Part shown: in pieces, positions 8,520-16,312 of the stretch
How positions within the stretch are numbered: the first letter of the stretch is position 1
How the letters are laid out: the number at the start of each line of letters is the position of its first letter
NCBI RefSeq assembly: GCF_019331715.1
Contig: NZ_JAHBBG010000017.1
Location: 1-43,370, forward strand
DNA length: 43,370 nt
Direction: 5' to 3'
Origin: Bifidobacterium simiiventris
Lineage (GTDB): Bacteria > Actinomycetota > Actinomycetes > Actinomycetales > Bifidobacteriaceae
Notes under the pieces: generated by a model
What the model was told of the DNA's origin: nothing
The model's input: the letters and a program-made list of their open reading frames with translations, nothing else
Databases searched by the model: none
Program-made: the position numbers and the translations under genes

Positions 8520-9731
8520 TTACGCGTTGAACACGTACTTGTCGAGGCGGTCCATCGCCTCCTTGACGCGGCTCAGCGGCAGCGCGAGGTTCATGCGGAT
8601 CGCGCACGGGGCCTTGAACATGCGCCCGTCCTGCCAGGCCACGCCCACGTCCCAGCCGCGCTTCTCCAGCTCGGGCAGTTCGACGCCATGCTCCTTGCAC
8701 CATTCGCTGCAGTCGAGGAACAGCATGTACGTGCCCTGCGGTTTGGCGACCGAGACGCCCTTGAAGTGCTCGGTGATGTAGTCGACCGCGTAGTCCACGT
8801 TCTCGGTGAGCACGGCGCGCAGCTCGTCGCACCACTCGTAGCCTTCCGGCTTGTACGCGCCGATGAGCGCGTGCATCGAGAGCACGTTCATCTCGTTGTA
8901 GTGCGACTTGGAGCCCTTGGCGATGATGCGGTCGCGCAGGTACTTGTTGTAGATGATGTGGTAGCTGCCGACCAGGCCGGCGAGGTTGAACGTCTTACTC
9001 GGCGCGTAGAACGCGGCGGTGCGGTTGCGGGCGTCCTCGCTGACCGACTGGGTCGGGATGTGCTTGTGGCCGGAGAGGATGATGTCGGACCAGATCTCGT
9101 CGGAGATAACGACGACGTCGTTCGCCTTGTAGACCTCCATCGCCTTTTCGATCTCCCAGCGCTCCCACACGCGGCCGCACGGGTTGTGCGGGCTGCAGAA
9201 CACGGCGACGTGGATGTTGTTCTCCTTGATCTTGCGGTCCATGTCCTCGAAGTCCATGCGCCAGATGCCGTTCTCGTCGCGCTTGAGCGGGCTGTGGACG
9301 ATGTGGTAGCCGTTGTTCTCGATGCTCATCGTGAAGCCGATGTAGGTCGGGCTGTGCAGCAGCACCGAGTCGCCGGGGGCCGCGAACGCGGTCAGCGTGG
9401 AGATCACGCCGCCGAGCACGCCGTTCTCATAGCCGATGGCCTCCTTGGTCAGGCCGGTCACGCCGTTGCGCACGGACTGCCACTTGATGATCGAGTCGAA
9501 GTATTCGTCGGTGGGCTGGAAGTAGCCGAACGCCGGATGCTTGGCACGTTCGATGATCGCTTCGGTGATGGTCGGGACGGTGGGGAAATTCATGTCGGCG
9601 ACCCACATCGGAATCACGTCGAAGCCTTCCTTCGGCGGATCGGGAGCGAATCCCGGCATGGTGCCCGGGCCATCAACCGCGATGGAATCCTTGCCGTGGC
9701 GATCCATGATGGACGTGAAATCGTAGGTCAT
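8520..9731 (-). CDS. malY: MalY/PatB-type PLP-dependent C-S lyase / aminotransferase
   Basis: This 403-residue fold-type I PLP enzyme has the cofactor Lys at K246 in YAPSKTFNLAGL, the PLP-ring Asp D211 in SDEIWSD, and SPHNPCGRVW (residues 180-189) holding the Asn that contacts the cofactor. The SKTFNLAG and IPMWVADMNFP motifs place it with MalY/PatB cystathionine beta-lyases, which cleave cystathionine or cysteine conjugates to pyruvate, ammonia and a thiol, rather than with general aspartate aminotransferases. The ATG at 9731 follows AGAAAGGAAAC. The upstream in-frame extension to 9815 lies in non-coding hairpin sequence. It follows an amino-acid permease gene by 122 bp, consistent with uptake plus catabolism of a sulfur amino acid. 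That pairing is an inference. Confidence 0.9.
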   Translation of the reverse strand: MTYDFTSIMDRHGKDSIAVDGPGTMPGFAPDPPKEGFDVIPMWVADMNFPTVPTITEAIIERAKHPAFGYFQPTDEYFDSIIKWQSVRNGVTGLTKEAIGYENGVLGGVISTLTAFAAPGDSVLLHSPTYIGFTMSIENNGYHIVHSPLKRDENGIWRMDFEDMDRKIKENNIHVAVFCSPHNPCGRVWERWEIEKAMEVYKANDVVVISDEIWSDIILSGHKHIPTQSVSEDARNRTAAFYAPSKTFNLAGLVGSYHIIYNKYLRDRIIAKGSKSHYNEMNVLSMHALIGAYKPEGYEWCDELRAVLTENVDYAVDYITEHFKGVSVAKPQGTYMLFLDCSEWCKEHGVELPELEKRGWDVGVAWQDGRMFKAPCAIRMNLALPLSRVKEAMDRLDKYVFNA

Positions 9732-9757
9732 TGACGTGTTTCCTTTCTGACATACGT

Positions 9758-9788
9758 GGAGTGCCGGCACATGTCGAACCGGCACTCC
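9758..9788. promoter_or_regulatory. Perfect 10-bp hairpin between permease and lyase genes
   Basis: GGAGTGCCGG and CCGGCACTCC form a perfect inverted repeat around an 11-nt loop, 27 bp ahead of the MalY-type start and after the permease stop. No U-run follows on either strand, so it is more likely an mRNA processing or stability structure, or a weak terminator setting the permease:lyase ratio, than a strong intrinsic terminator. Confidence 0.6.
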
Positions 9789-9853
9789 GTTTGCGGCCCC
9801 GGCCCGGGCTGCCACCGCGGGCCTGCGGCCAAACTGTATTTAGCTTAATCGCT

Positions 9854-11365
9854 TCAGATGCTTGCCACAGCAACCGCGGCCGAAACCGCCGCCGGTTCGG
9901 CGTCCGCGACTTCGGCGGCCACCACCGCAGCCGGAACCGCGCCATCCGTGACTGCCACGCCGCGGCTCACGTCCACGGCCAGCTCACGCTTGGCCCGCGA
10001 GCGCTCCTGCACGCGGTAGACGACGAACAGCATCAGCATCCACGGCACCGTCACCAGGTACGTGATCCGGTAGGCCGGCATGATCGCCATCATCACGAGG
10101 ATCAGCGCCATGAACGCGAGCGCGAAGATGTTCGAGTACGGCCACCACGGCATCTTGAACGTCAGCTCGTCTTCCTTGCCTTCGCGGCGCTTGATCGTGC
10201 GGAAGTGCAGCTCGCTGAGCAGCTCGCACACCCAGCCGAACACGAGCATGAACACGACGATCGCGGAGCACAGTTCGAACGCGCGCTCGGGCAGCACCAT
10301 CATGAGCAGCACGCCGAGGATCTGGCCTGCGGAGATCGTGAGCACGGACGCGTACGGCACCTTGTGCTTGGAGACCTTGGCGAGCGCCTTCGGGGCGCGG
10401 CCCTGCAACGCGAGGTTGTAGATCTGGCGACTGTAGAGGTACATGCCGCTGTTGAGCGAGCTGAGCGACGCGGTGATCACGACGAAGTTGATGATCGAGG
10501 CGGCGGCCGGGATACCGATCTGCGAGAAGACCTGCACGAACGGGCTGCCGACGCCGGCGAGCTTGTTCCACGGCCACATGCACAGCATGACGAGCGTGGC
10601 GCCGACGTAGAAGATCATGATGCGCCAGAACACGCCGTTGACGGCCTTCGGCAGGGTCTTCTTCACGTTGGCCGCCTCGCCCGAGGCGCAGGCGACGGAG
10701 TCGGTGCCGCCGAACGCGAACGCGACGAGCACGAGCGAGAACATCAGGCCGGTCAGGCCGTTGGGCAGGAACCCGCCGCTGGCGGTCAGGTTGTGCAGCA
10801 GCGCGGCGTGGCCGCCGTCGCCGAGTCCGGTCACGATGATGCAGCTGCCGCAGGCGATCATCGCGAGGATCGTGACGACCTTGATCGCGGACAGCCAGAA
10901 TTCCATCTCGCCGAACGACGATACGGACACGAGGTTCACGGCGGCGATCACGGCCAGCGCGACGGCTCCGGACACCCACGTCGGCACCTGCGGGAACCAG
11001 TACTGCACGTACGCGCCGAGGGCGCTGAACTCGGCGCCGATGCCGCCGATGCAGCCGAGCAGGCCGGTCCAGCCGAGCGCGAATCCGGCGAACGGGTGGA
11101 TGTAGCGGCTCGCGTAGGCGACGGTCGCGCCGGCGACCGGTTCCTCGACCGCGATCTCGCCGACCGCGCGGCACACGAAGAAGATCGCGAGTCCGGCGAT
11201 CGCGTAGGCCAGCAGCACGGCCGGCCCGGCGTACTGGATCGCGCCGGACGATCCGTAGAACAATCCGACGCCGATCGCGCCGCCGATCGCGATCATCTGC
11301 ATATGCCGTGGCTTGAGCCCGCGCTGAAGATCGTCCTGTTCATAGTCGGCCTGTGAAGTCTCCAT
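9854..11365 (-). CDS. AAT-type amino-acid permease (APC superfamily)
   Basis: The 503-residue protein has about 12 membrane segments. It carries the amino-acid transporter signature in MIAIGGAIGVGLFYGSSGAIQ (about residues 26-46), followed by AGPAVLLAYAIAGL and VGEIAVEEPVAGATVAYASRY. Later motifs include FAFGGTDSVACASGEAANV and VPYASVLTISAGQILG. This is the AAT/LysP/GABA permease pattern: proton-coupled uptake of amino acids. The C-terminal 35 residues are a low-complexity Ala/Val/Glu tail. The start at 11365 is firm, with AAGGAGGTGG about 7 nt upstream. It is divergent from the YheO-like regulator at 11782, which probably controls it. The substrate is not determinable; linkage to a MalY-type lyase suggests a sulfur amino acid. 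Confidence 0.9.
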   Translation of the reverse strand: METSQADYEQDDLQRGLKPRHMQMIAIGGAIGVGLFYGSSGAIQYAGPAVLLAYAIAGLAIFFVCRAVGEIAVEEPVAGATVAYASRYIHPFAGFALGWTGLLGCIGGIGAEFSALGAYVQYWFPQVPTWVSGAVALAVIAAVNLVSVSSFGEMEFWLSAIKVVTILAMIACGSCIIVTGLGDGGHAALLHNLTASGGFLPNGLTGLMFSLVLVAFAFGGTDSVACASGEAANVKKTLPKAVNGVFWRIMIFYVGATLVMLCMWPWNKLAGVGSPFVQVFSQIGIPAAASIINFVVITASLSSLNSGMYLYSRQIYNLALQGRAPKALAKVSKHKVPYASVLTISAGQILGVLLMMVLPERAFELCSAIVVFMLVFGWVCELLSELHFRTIKRREGKEDELTFKMPWWPYSNIFALAFMALILVMMAIMPAYRITYLVTVPWMLMLFVVYRVQERSRAKRELAVDVSRGVAVTDGAVPAAVVAAEVADAEPAAVSAAVAVASI

Positions 11366-11473
11366 CGTGGCCACCTCCTTACACCGTGCCGTCGCGGATC
11401 GAATATCCGCGGCGTTTGCATGACAGTATGGGCCGGGCACGTTGCGGGTCTGGTCGCGTTGTGTTACGGGAAT

Positions 11474-11506
11474 GATAATTATTTTGCAGAAAGATAAATT
11501 ATTATC
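11474..11506. promoter_or_regulatory. AT-rich dyad in the divergent permease/regulator intergenic region
   Basis: GATAATTATTT (11474-11484) and AAATTATTATC (11496-11506) are inverted repeats, matching at 10 of 11 positions across an 11-nt spacer. They sit in an AT island unusual for this roughly 65% GC sequence, about 110 bp upstream of the permease start. It is a candidate operator or promoter region for the divergent pair. No clear -35/-10 set could be fixed. Confidence 0.5.
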
Positions 11507-11656
11507 ACTTTGCGGATTTTCGTCGAACGGACGCGGGCGGGCGCGATCGCGCGGGTGCGTCTAGGATGATGGCACACCGCGCGGCGGCGGGCGCTGCGGA
11601 TCGGCACGAACCCACGGTCCGATCGAACCGCCTGTAGTCCTGCCGGACGGCCTGCC

Positions 11657-11745
11657 CAGTCCGTCCGAACCGACCGGAACAGTCCGAACCGGCGTGGACC
11701 GTTACAGACCGAGCAGTCCGACCGGTCGGCCCGCACAGCCCGAAC
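11657..11745. repeat. CAGTCCG/CCGAACCG short repeats ahead of the regulator
   Basis: Heptamers of the form CAG(T/A/C)CCG begin at 11657, 11680, 11705, 11714 and 11736. Most are followed by variants of CCGAACCGACCG. The stretch runs up to 37 bp before the regulator start and is free of reading frames with ribosome sites. It may be repeated binding sites or simple degenerate low-complexity sequence. The 416-bp gap from 11366 to 11781 holds this, the AT-rich dyad and nothing else recognisable. Confidence 0.4.
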
Positions 11746-11781
11746 CGACCGAACCAGACGAATCACCCGAGAAGAGAGCAC

Positions 11782-12750
11782 ATGCCAGCATCACCGAACA
11801 TCTCCCCCGAACTCAAGCCCTACGCGGCGCTGGTCGACTTCCTCGGCGTGGCGCTCGGACGCAACACCGAGGTCGTGCTGCAGGACTGCCGCGACTTCGA
11901 ACATTCCATCGTGGCCATCGCCAACGGGCACGTCAGCGGACGCTCGCTCGGCGGGCCGGCCACCGACCTGATCCTGCGGGTGTGGCGCAACCGCGAATAT
12001 GAGCGGCGCGACTACATCACGCGCTACACGGGCACCACGGCGGACGGGCGCGAGCTGGTGTCGTCCACGTTCTTCATCCGCGACGAGGACGGGGATGCCA
12101 TCGGGACGCTGTGCATCAACCACGACGCGTCGACGCTGGTGGGTGCGGTGCATGCGGTGGCCCAGTTGTTCGACTATCTGGCGCCGGCGATGCCGAAGGG
12201 GTTCGGCGCGGCCGTGCGGCGAAGCACGCTGGCCGGGGATGCCGCGGGCGCGGAGGCCGACGGGGCGGCCGACGCGGCAGCCGACGCGAAGACCGCCGAC
12301 GGCACGGCGGACGCGAACGGCACGGAGACCGGCGCGCACGGCGAAGGCGGCGGATCCGGCGATGCCGGGACCGTCGGGCAGACCGACCGCGCGGCAGGCC
12401 ACGACGGCCATGAGCCGGGATGCCGGTGCTGCGCGTGCGATCCAGGAGCCGGTTCCGCGGCCGGCCCGGCCGGCGCTGCCGCGTCGCATGCGCGCCTGTC
12501 CGCGCCGATCGAGAACTTCTCCGTGAACGCCGAGGATCTGACCATCAGCCGCATCACGGCGTTCTGCGCGAACGCGGGGGTCGAACCGGAGCGCATGAGC
12601 CGCGACGAACGGCTCGCCCTCATCCGCGAGCTGGAGGACGCGGGTGTGTTCACACTCAAGGGCGCGGTCGACACGGTCGCGGAACGGCTCGGCGTATCCC
12701 AGCCGTCCGTCTACCGCTACCTCAAGCAGGTGCGAGCCGGCGCCGAATAG
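11782..12750 (+). CDS. YheO-like PAS + HTH transcriptional regulator with Cys-rich insert
   Basis: The product is 322 residues. Residues about 10-135 match the YheO-like PAS domain, with LGRNTEVVLQDCRDFEHSIVAIANGHVSGRSLGGPATDL and GTLCINHD. Residues about 250-318 form the family's C-terminal HTH, with DERLALIRELEDAGVFTLKGAV and VAERLGVSQPSVYRYL as recognition helix. Between them lies an unusual Ala/Gly/Asp/Thr-rich linker of about 100 residues that includes HDGHEPGCRCCACDPG (C214, C216, C217, C219). Known relatives are near 210-240 residues, so the insert explains the extra length. GAGAAGAGAG precedes the ATG. It is divergent from the permease/lyase pair, its likely target. It ends 21 bp from the convergent hydrolase gene. 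Confidence 0.85.
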   Translation: MPASPNISPELKPYAALVDFLGVALGRNTEVVLQDCRDFEHSIVAIANGHVSGRSLGGPATDLILRVWRNREYERRDYITRYTGTTADGRELVSSTFFIRDEDGDAIGTLCINHDASTLVGAVHAVAQLFDYLAPAMPKGFGAAVRRSTLAGDAAGAEADGAADAAADAKTADGTADANGTETGAHGEGGGSGDAGTVGQTDRAAGHDGHEPGCRCCACDPGAGSAAGPAGAAASHARLSAPIENFSVNAEDLTISRITAFCANAGVEPERMSRDERLALIRELEDAGVFTLKGAVDTVAERLGVSQPSVYRYLKQVRAGAE

Positions 12751-12771
12751 CTCTCCGTGTGGCGAAAGCCG

Positions 12772-13878
12772 TCACAGCGTCTGGATCTCGTTCGACTCGT
12801 AGAAGTCGAGGATCTGCTTGAGGTACGGGCGGAACGTGTCGTTCGGCATGCTGAAGATCTCATGCACCGACTCGGGGTAACGCACCAGCCGAATGTCGCC
12901 GCCGCCGTTCTTCACGCGGGCGACGAACCGGTTCTGCGGTTCGTTGAGCACCCAGATGTCGCGGCCGGCCTGGAACAGCAGCACCGGCGTCTCGATGTTC
13001 TCGCACGCGTCCGGCTTGAGTACCGCATGCGAGAGGCGCAGCGCCTCGCGCACCCACGCGAAGGCGGCCGCATTGGTCTGGCAACGCTCGTCCTCGCAGC
13101 GGCACTCGTGATACCAGCGCGTGCGCGCCGCGGACGCGCCCACATGTTCCTCCGGCTTGTACTCCGGCACGAACGGCCCCTGGCCGAACACCGGATGCTT
13201 GCCAAGGCCGATGCCGCACATCACTTCGGCGAGCGCGCGGGCCAGCCAGTTCGGGACGCCGGTTGCGGGGGCGATCATGGGGGCGGAGAGCACGGCCTTG
13301 TCGAAGAGGGTCGGATGCTGTTCGAGCACGGCCGCGCCGATGCCGCCGCCCATCGAATGGCAGAATAGGTTGAGCGGCTGGCCGTCGGCGTACCGCTTGC
13401 CGATCGTGTCGGCGAATTTGGCGAGATCGGCCACATAGCGGTGCCAGTCGTCGATCCACACGAGCCAGTCGTCGCTCACGTCGCGGGCGGAATGGCCGTG
13501 GCCGCGATGCTCCATGAGGCAGACGGAATAGCCGGCGAGGAGGAAATACCAGATGAGTTCGGAATACTTTTTGGAGAACTCGGTGAAGCCGTGCGAGATG
13601 ACGATCGCGCCGCGGAAGATGCCGGTCGCATCGTCCTCGCGCAACGCGTCGAATTTGGCCGCGTCGTAGCAGACGTAGTGCAGCTTGCCGGCGTGGGACG
13701 CGTCCGCCGCGTCACCGCCGCCGTCAGCGTCACGGACGGCGGTTCCGGGCAACACCGGCAGCCCATCCACTTCGGCCGGTTCCATCCATCCTTCGGCGCG
13801 GCATCGCGTCAATGCCGGCAACACCTTCCCGCGCATCTCGTCGGCGTACCGGGTTTCATCAAGCATCCTCAGGTCCAT
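12772..13878 (-). CDS. Alpha/beta hydrolase, monoacylglycerol-lipase / S33-like
   Basis: This 368-residue cytoplasmic hydrolase has the oxyanion strand VISHGFTEFSKKYSELIWYFLLAGY, the EHRGHGHS turn, the nucleophile elbow CHSMGGGIGA (Ser in HSMGG), a late catalytic Asp in FQAGRDIWV and a His in SVHEIFSM. This set fits the serine aminopeptidase S33 / lysophospholipase (PldB, monoglyceride lipase) group. The lid region contains a Cys-rich YHECRCEDERCQT segment. No signal peptide is seen. The start at 13878 is provisional: ribosome sites are poor, and an ATG five codons inside is an alternative. It is convergent with the YheO-like gene. Its natural ester or peptide substrate is unknown. Confidence 0.87.
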   Translation of the reverse strand: MDLRMLDETRYADEMRGKVLPALTRCRAEGWMEPAEVDGLPVLPGTAVRDADGGGDAADASHAGKLHYVCYDAAKFDALREDDATGIFRGAIVISHGFTEFSKKYSELIWYFLLAGYSVCLMEHRGHGHSARDVSDDWLVWIDDWHRYVADLAKFADTIGKRYADGQPLNLFCHSMGGGIGAAVLEQHPTLFDKAVLSAPMIAPATGVPNWLARALAEVMCGIGLGKHPVFGQGPFVPEYKPEEHVGASAARTRWYHECRCEDERCQTNAAAFAWVREALRLSHAVLKPDACENIETPVLLFQAGRDIWVLNEPQNRFVARVKNGGGDIRLVRYPESVHEIFSMPNDTFRPYLKQILDFYESNEIQTL

Positions 13879-13957
13879 GCCACCATGCTACCCAATCCGC
13901 CGACGCGAGAAACCGGGCAAAACACCGTGCCCGCCCGCACAACACGCGCCGCTCCCG

Positions 13958-16312
13958 TCACATCACCTTCGTGCTTTCAAGGTTGCGGATGATCCAATCG
14001 TTCAGGCGGATCACCGGCTTGCGCAGCACCAGGCCGAGCAGCAGCACCGGCACGAGGAACAGCGCCAGCTTGCCCATCGACACCCAATATTCCATGCCGT
14101 ACGAGCCGGCCATCGCCGCGTGCATCGCGTCCACCGCGTACGGGAACAGCAGCCACCGCGACAGGATCTGGAAGAACGTCGGCAACGTCTCGATCGGGAA
14201 CGTGCCGCCCGTGCCGGCCACCTGCACGACGAGCAGCACCACCGCGATGGCCTTGCCGATGTCGCCGAACGAGACGGTGAGCGTGTACATGAGCGACGAG
14301 AACACGAGCGCGGCCAGCCATCCGGTGAGCAGGAACTGCAACGGATGCTCGCATTGCACGCCCAGATACAGCAGGTCGCCGAGGCACACGAGCGTGCCCT
14401 GCATGAGCGCGAGCGCCCCGAAGATCATGTACCGTCCGAAGTATTCCTGATGCAGTTTCAGTCCGAACCGGCTCGCGTTGCCCGGCGATTCGGGCCGCGG
14501 CTTCATGAGCACGTCGAGCGCGGCGGCCGGTCCCGCGGCACGTCCCGCGATCATCGCCTCGCGCAGCCCCATCGTCTCGCCGAGCGGCAGTTCGTTGCCG
14601 AGCCCGAGGATCTTCGCCTTCTCGTGGTCGGAGATCGACACCTTGAGCATGGCGACGAGGATGATCGCGCCGACCCAGATCGACAGCACCGTGTAGAACG
14701 GCGTCATCGCGGAGCCGTAGTTCGCGATCGGATACACGGCGATGCGGTTAACGGAGACCGGCGCGCTCAGCACGGTCGCGAGCGTATCCGGGTCGCTGGT
14801 GAGCGACGACACGTCCGGCACGCCGCCCGACAGCGTGGATGTGATGGTCGATGAGAGATCATCGAGTTTCGCGGCCGACTTGGTGAGTGCGGACGACGCG
14901 TCGGCGAGCGACGTGCGCATGTCGGAGATGCTGCCCGACATGCTGCCCGACAGTCCGGAGACGCTGCTGATGGTGGCGCTCAGCCCGTCGACCACGGTGC
15001 CGGTCTGCGTGGCCACGTCGTTCATGGATGATGCGAGCGCGTCGAGCTGCGGCTTGAGCGTGGCGTTGTAGGAGTCGTTGAGGCTGCTGACGGATTGCCG
15101 CGCGGCGGTGATCTTGTCCTTGAGCTGCTGGCGCGCGGCGTCAGCGTCGGCGGTGCCCGTGTTGAGCTGTTTCGCCGCGTCGCCGAGCGCGGCGGCCGCG
15201 TCGGAAAGCTTGGTCTGCGCGTCGCGGGCCTTGGCGGAAGCCGCGTCGAGCGCCGCCTTCACGTCCGAGACGGCCTGTTCTCCGATCGTCGTACCGGTCT
15301 GGTCGGCCAGCGACTGCGAGAGCGAGTCCAGCGCGGACGCGTACGAGCCGAATCCGTCGGCCTGTTCCTGGATCTTGGCTTGCAGGTCAGTGAGTTTGCC
15401 GGAGACCTGCGAGGATTGCGAGTTCACGTCGTCGAACGCGGCGTCGATCTGCTTGCTGATCGAATCGTACGACGAATCGGCCTGGCCGAGCGCGGTTTTC
15501 ACACCGCTCGTCGCGCCGGTGAGCGCGCTGTCGAGCCCGCTCACGCCGTCGCTCGCCTGCGCGATGGCCTTTTTGGTATCGGCGGCGCCCGATCCGGCCG
15601 ATCCGAGCAGTTTGTCGGTGGACGTGATGATATCGTTCGCAGCCCCAAGCAGCGACGAGTACGCGTCGATCTGCGCGGCCGTGCTCGTGAGCTTGGACGA
15701 CATCGATGAGAGGTGTTCGGTCGCGTTCGTCACATACTGCGACATTTCCGGGCTTTGCGCATAGTCCGCGACGCTGGATGCGAGGTTGAGCGCGACCTCG
15801 CCGAGCGTTTTCACGAAGGTCTGGTCGATGGTCGTGGCGACCGTGGATGCGCCCTGATCGGTGATGTGCGGCGCGATCGGGTTGATTTTCTCGTTGAGAT
15901 AATATTCGAGCTTCGCGTGCTTGACCTTGTCGGAGAACAGCGTCATCATGTCGGCGCTGAAGCTCTTCGGGATGACGAGTGCGGCGTAGTATTCGCCGGA
16001 GTGCACGCCGTCGATGGCCTTGTCCTTGTCGACGAACTGCCAGTCGAGCTGGTGGTTGGCGCGCAACGCGTTCGTCACGGTTTCACCCACGTTGATGGTG
16101 ACCGGCATGAGCTCGGACTTGTAGCCTTTGTCGACGTTCGCAACGGCGACTTTCAGCGCCTTCGTGTTGCCGTACGGATCCCAGCTGGCGGCGATGTTGT
16201 ACCACGCGTACAGCGACGGCATGATGACCAGGCCCATCGCGACGATGACCGCGATCACGTTGCGCGTGGACTGGCGTACGTCGCGCACGAAGATTCGCCA
16301 GATGTTCCTCAT
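13958..16312 (-). CDS. YhgE/Pip family membrane protein (ABC-2-type), smaller paralog
   Basis: The 784-residue protein has a membrane segment near residues 17-37 followed by the family signature PSLYAWYNIAASWDPYGNT. A large extracytoplasmic region (about 60-530) is dominated by Ser/Ala/Asp/Gln helices of coiled-coil character. A C-terminal block of about five to six membrane segments starts near 535 (YGSAMTPFYTVLSIWVGAIILVAML) and includes GTGGTFPIETLPTFFQ. This is the YhgE/Pip (phage infection protein) architecture; relatives include phage receptors and secretion-associated factors. AAGGAGA lies 7 nt before the ATG. Its start overlaps the end of the larger paralog by ATGA, so the two are co-translated and may form a hetero-oligomer. 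Confidence 0.9.
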   Translation of the reverse strand: MRNIWRIFVRDVRQSTRNVIAVIVAMGLVIMPSLYAWYNIAASWDPYGNTKALKVAVANVDKGYKSELMPVTINVGETVTNALRANHQLDWQFVDKDKAIDGVHSGEYYAALVIPKSFSADMMTLFSDKVKHAKLEYYLNEKINPIAPHITDQGASTVATTIDQTFVKTLGEVALNLASSVADYAQSPEMSQYVTNATEHLSSMSSKLTSTAAQIDAYSSLLGAANDIITSTDKLLGSAGSGAADTKKAIAQASDGVSGLDSALTGATSGVKTALGQADSSYDSISKQIDAAFDDVNSQSSQVSGKLTDLQAKIQEQADGFGSYASALDSLSQSLADQTGTTIGEQAVSDVKAALDAASAKARDAQTKLSDAAAALGDAAKQLNTGTADADAARQQLKDKITAARQSVSSLNDSYNATLKPQLDALASSMNDVATQTGTVVDGLSATISSVSGLSGSMSGSISDMRTSLADASSALTKSAAKLDDLSSTITSTLSGGVPDVSSLTSDPDTLATVLSAPVSVNRIAVYPIANYGSAMTPFYTVLSIWVGAIILVAMLKVSISDHEKAKILGLGNELPLGETMGLREAMIAGRAAGPAAALDVLMKPRPESPGNASRFGLKLHQEYFGRYMIFGALALMQGTLVCLGDLLYLGVQCEHPLQFLLTGWLAALVFSSLMYTLTVSFGDIGKAIAVVLLVVQVAGTGGTFPIETLPTFFQILSRWLLFPYAVDAMHAAMAGSYGMEYWVSMGKLALFLVPVLLLGLVLRKPVIRLNDWIIRNLESTKVM

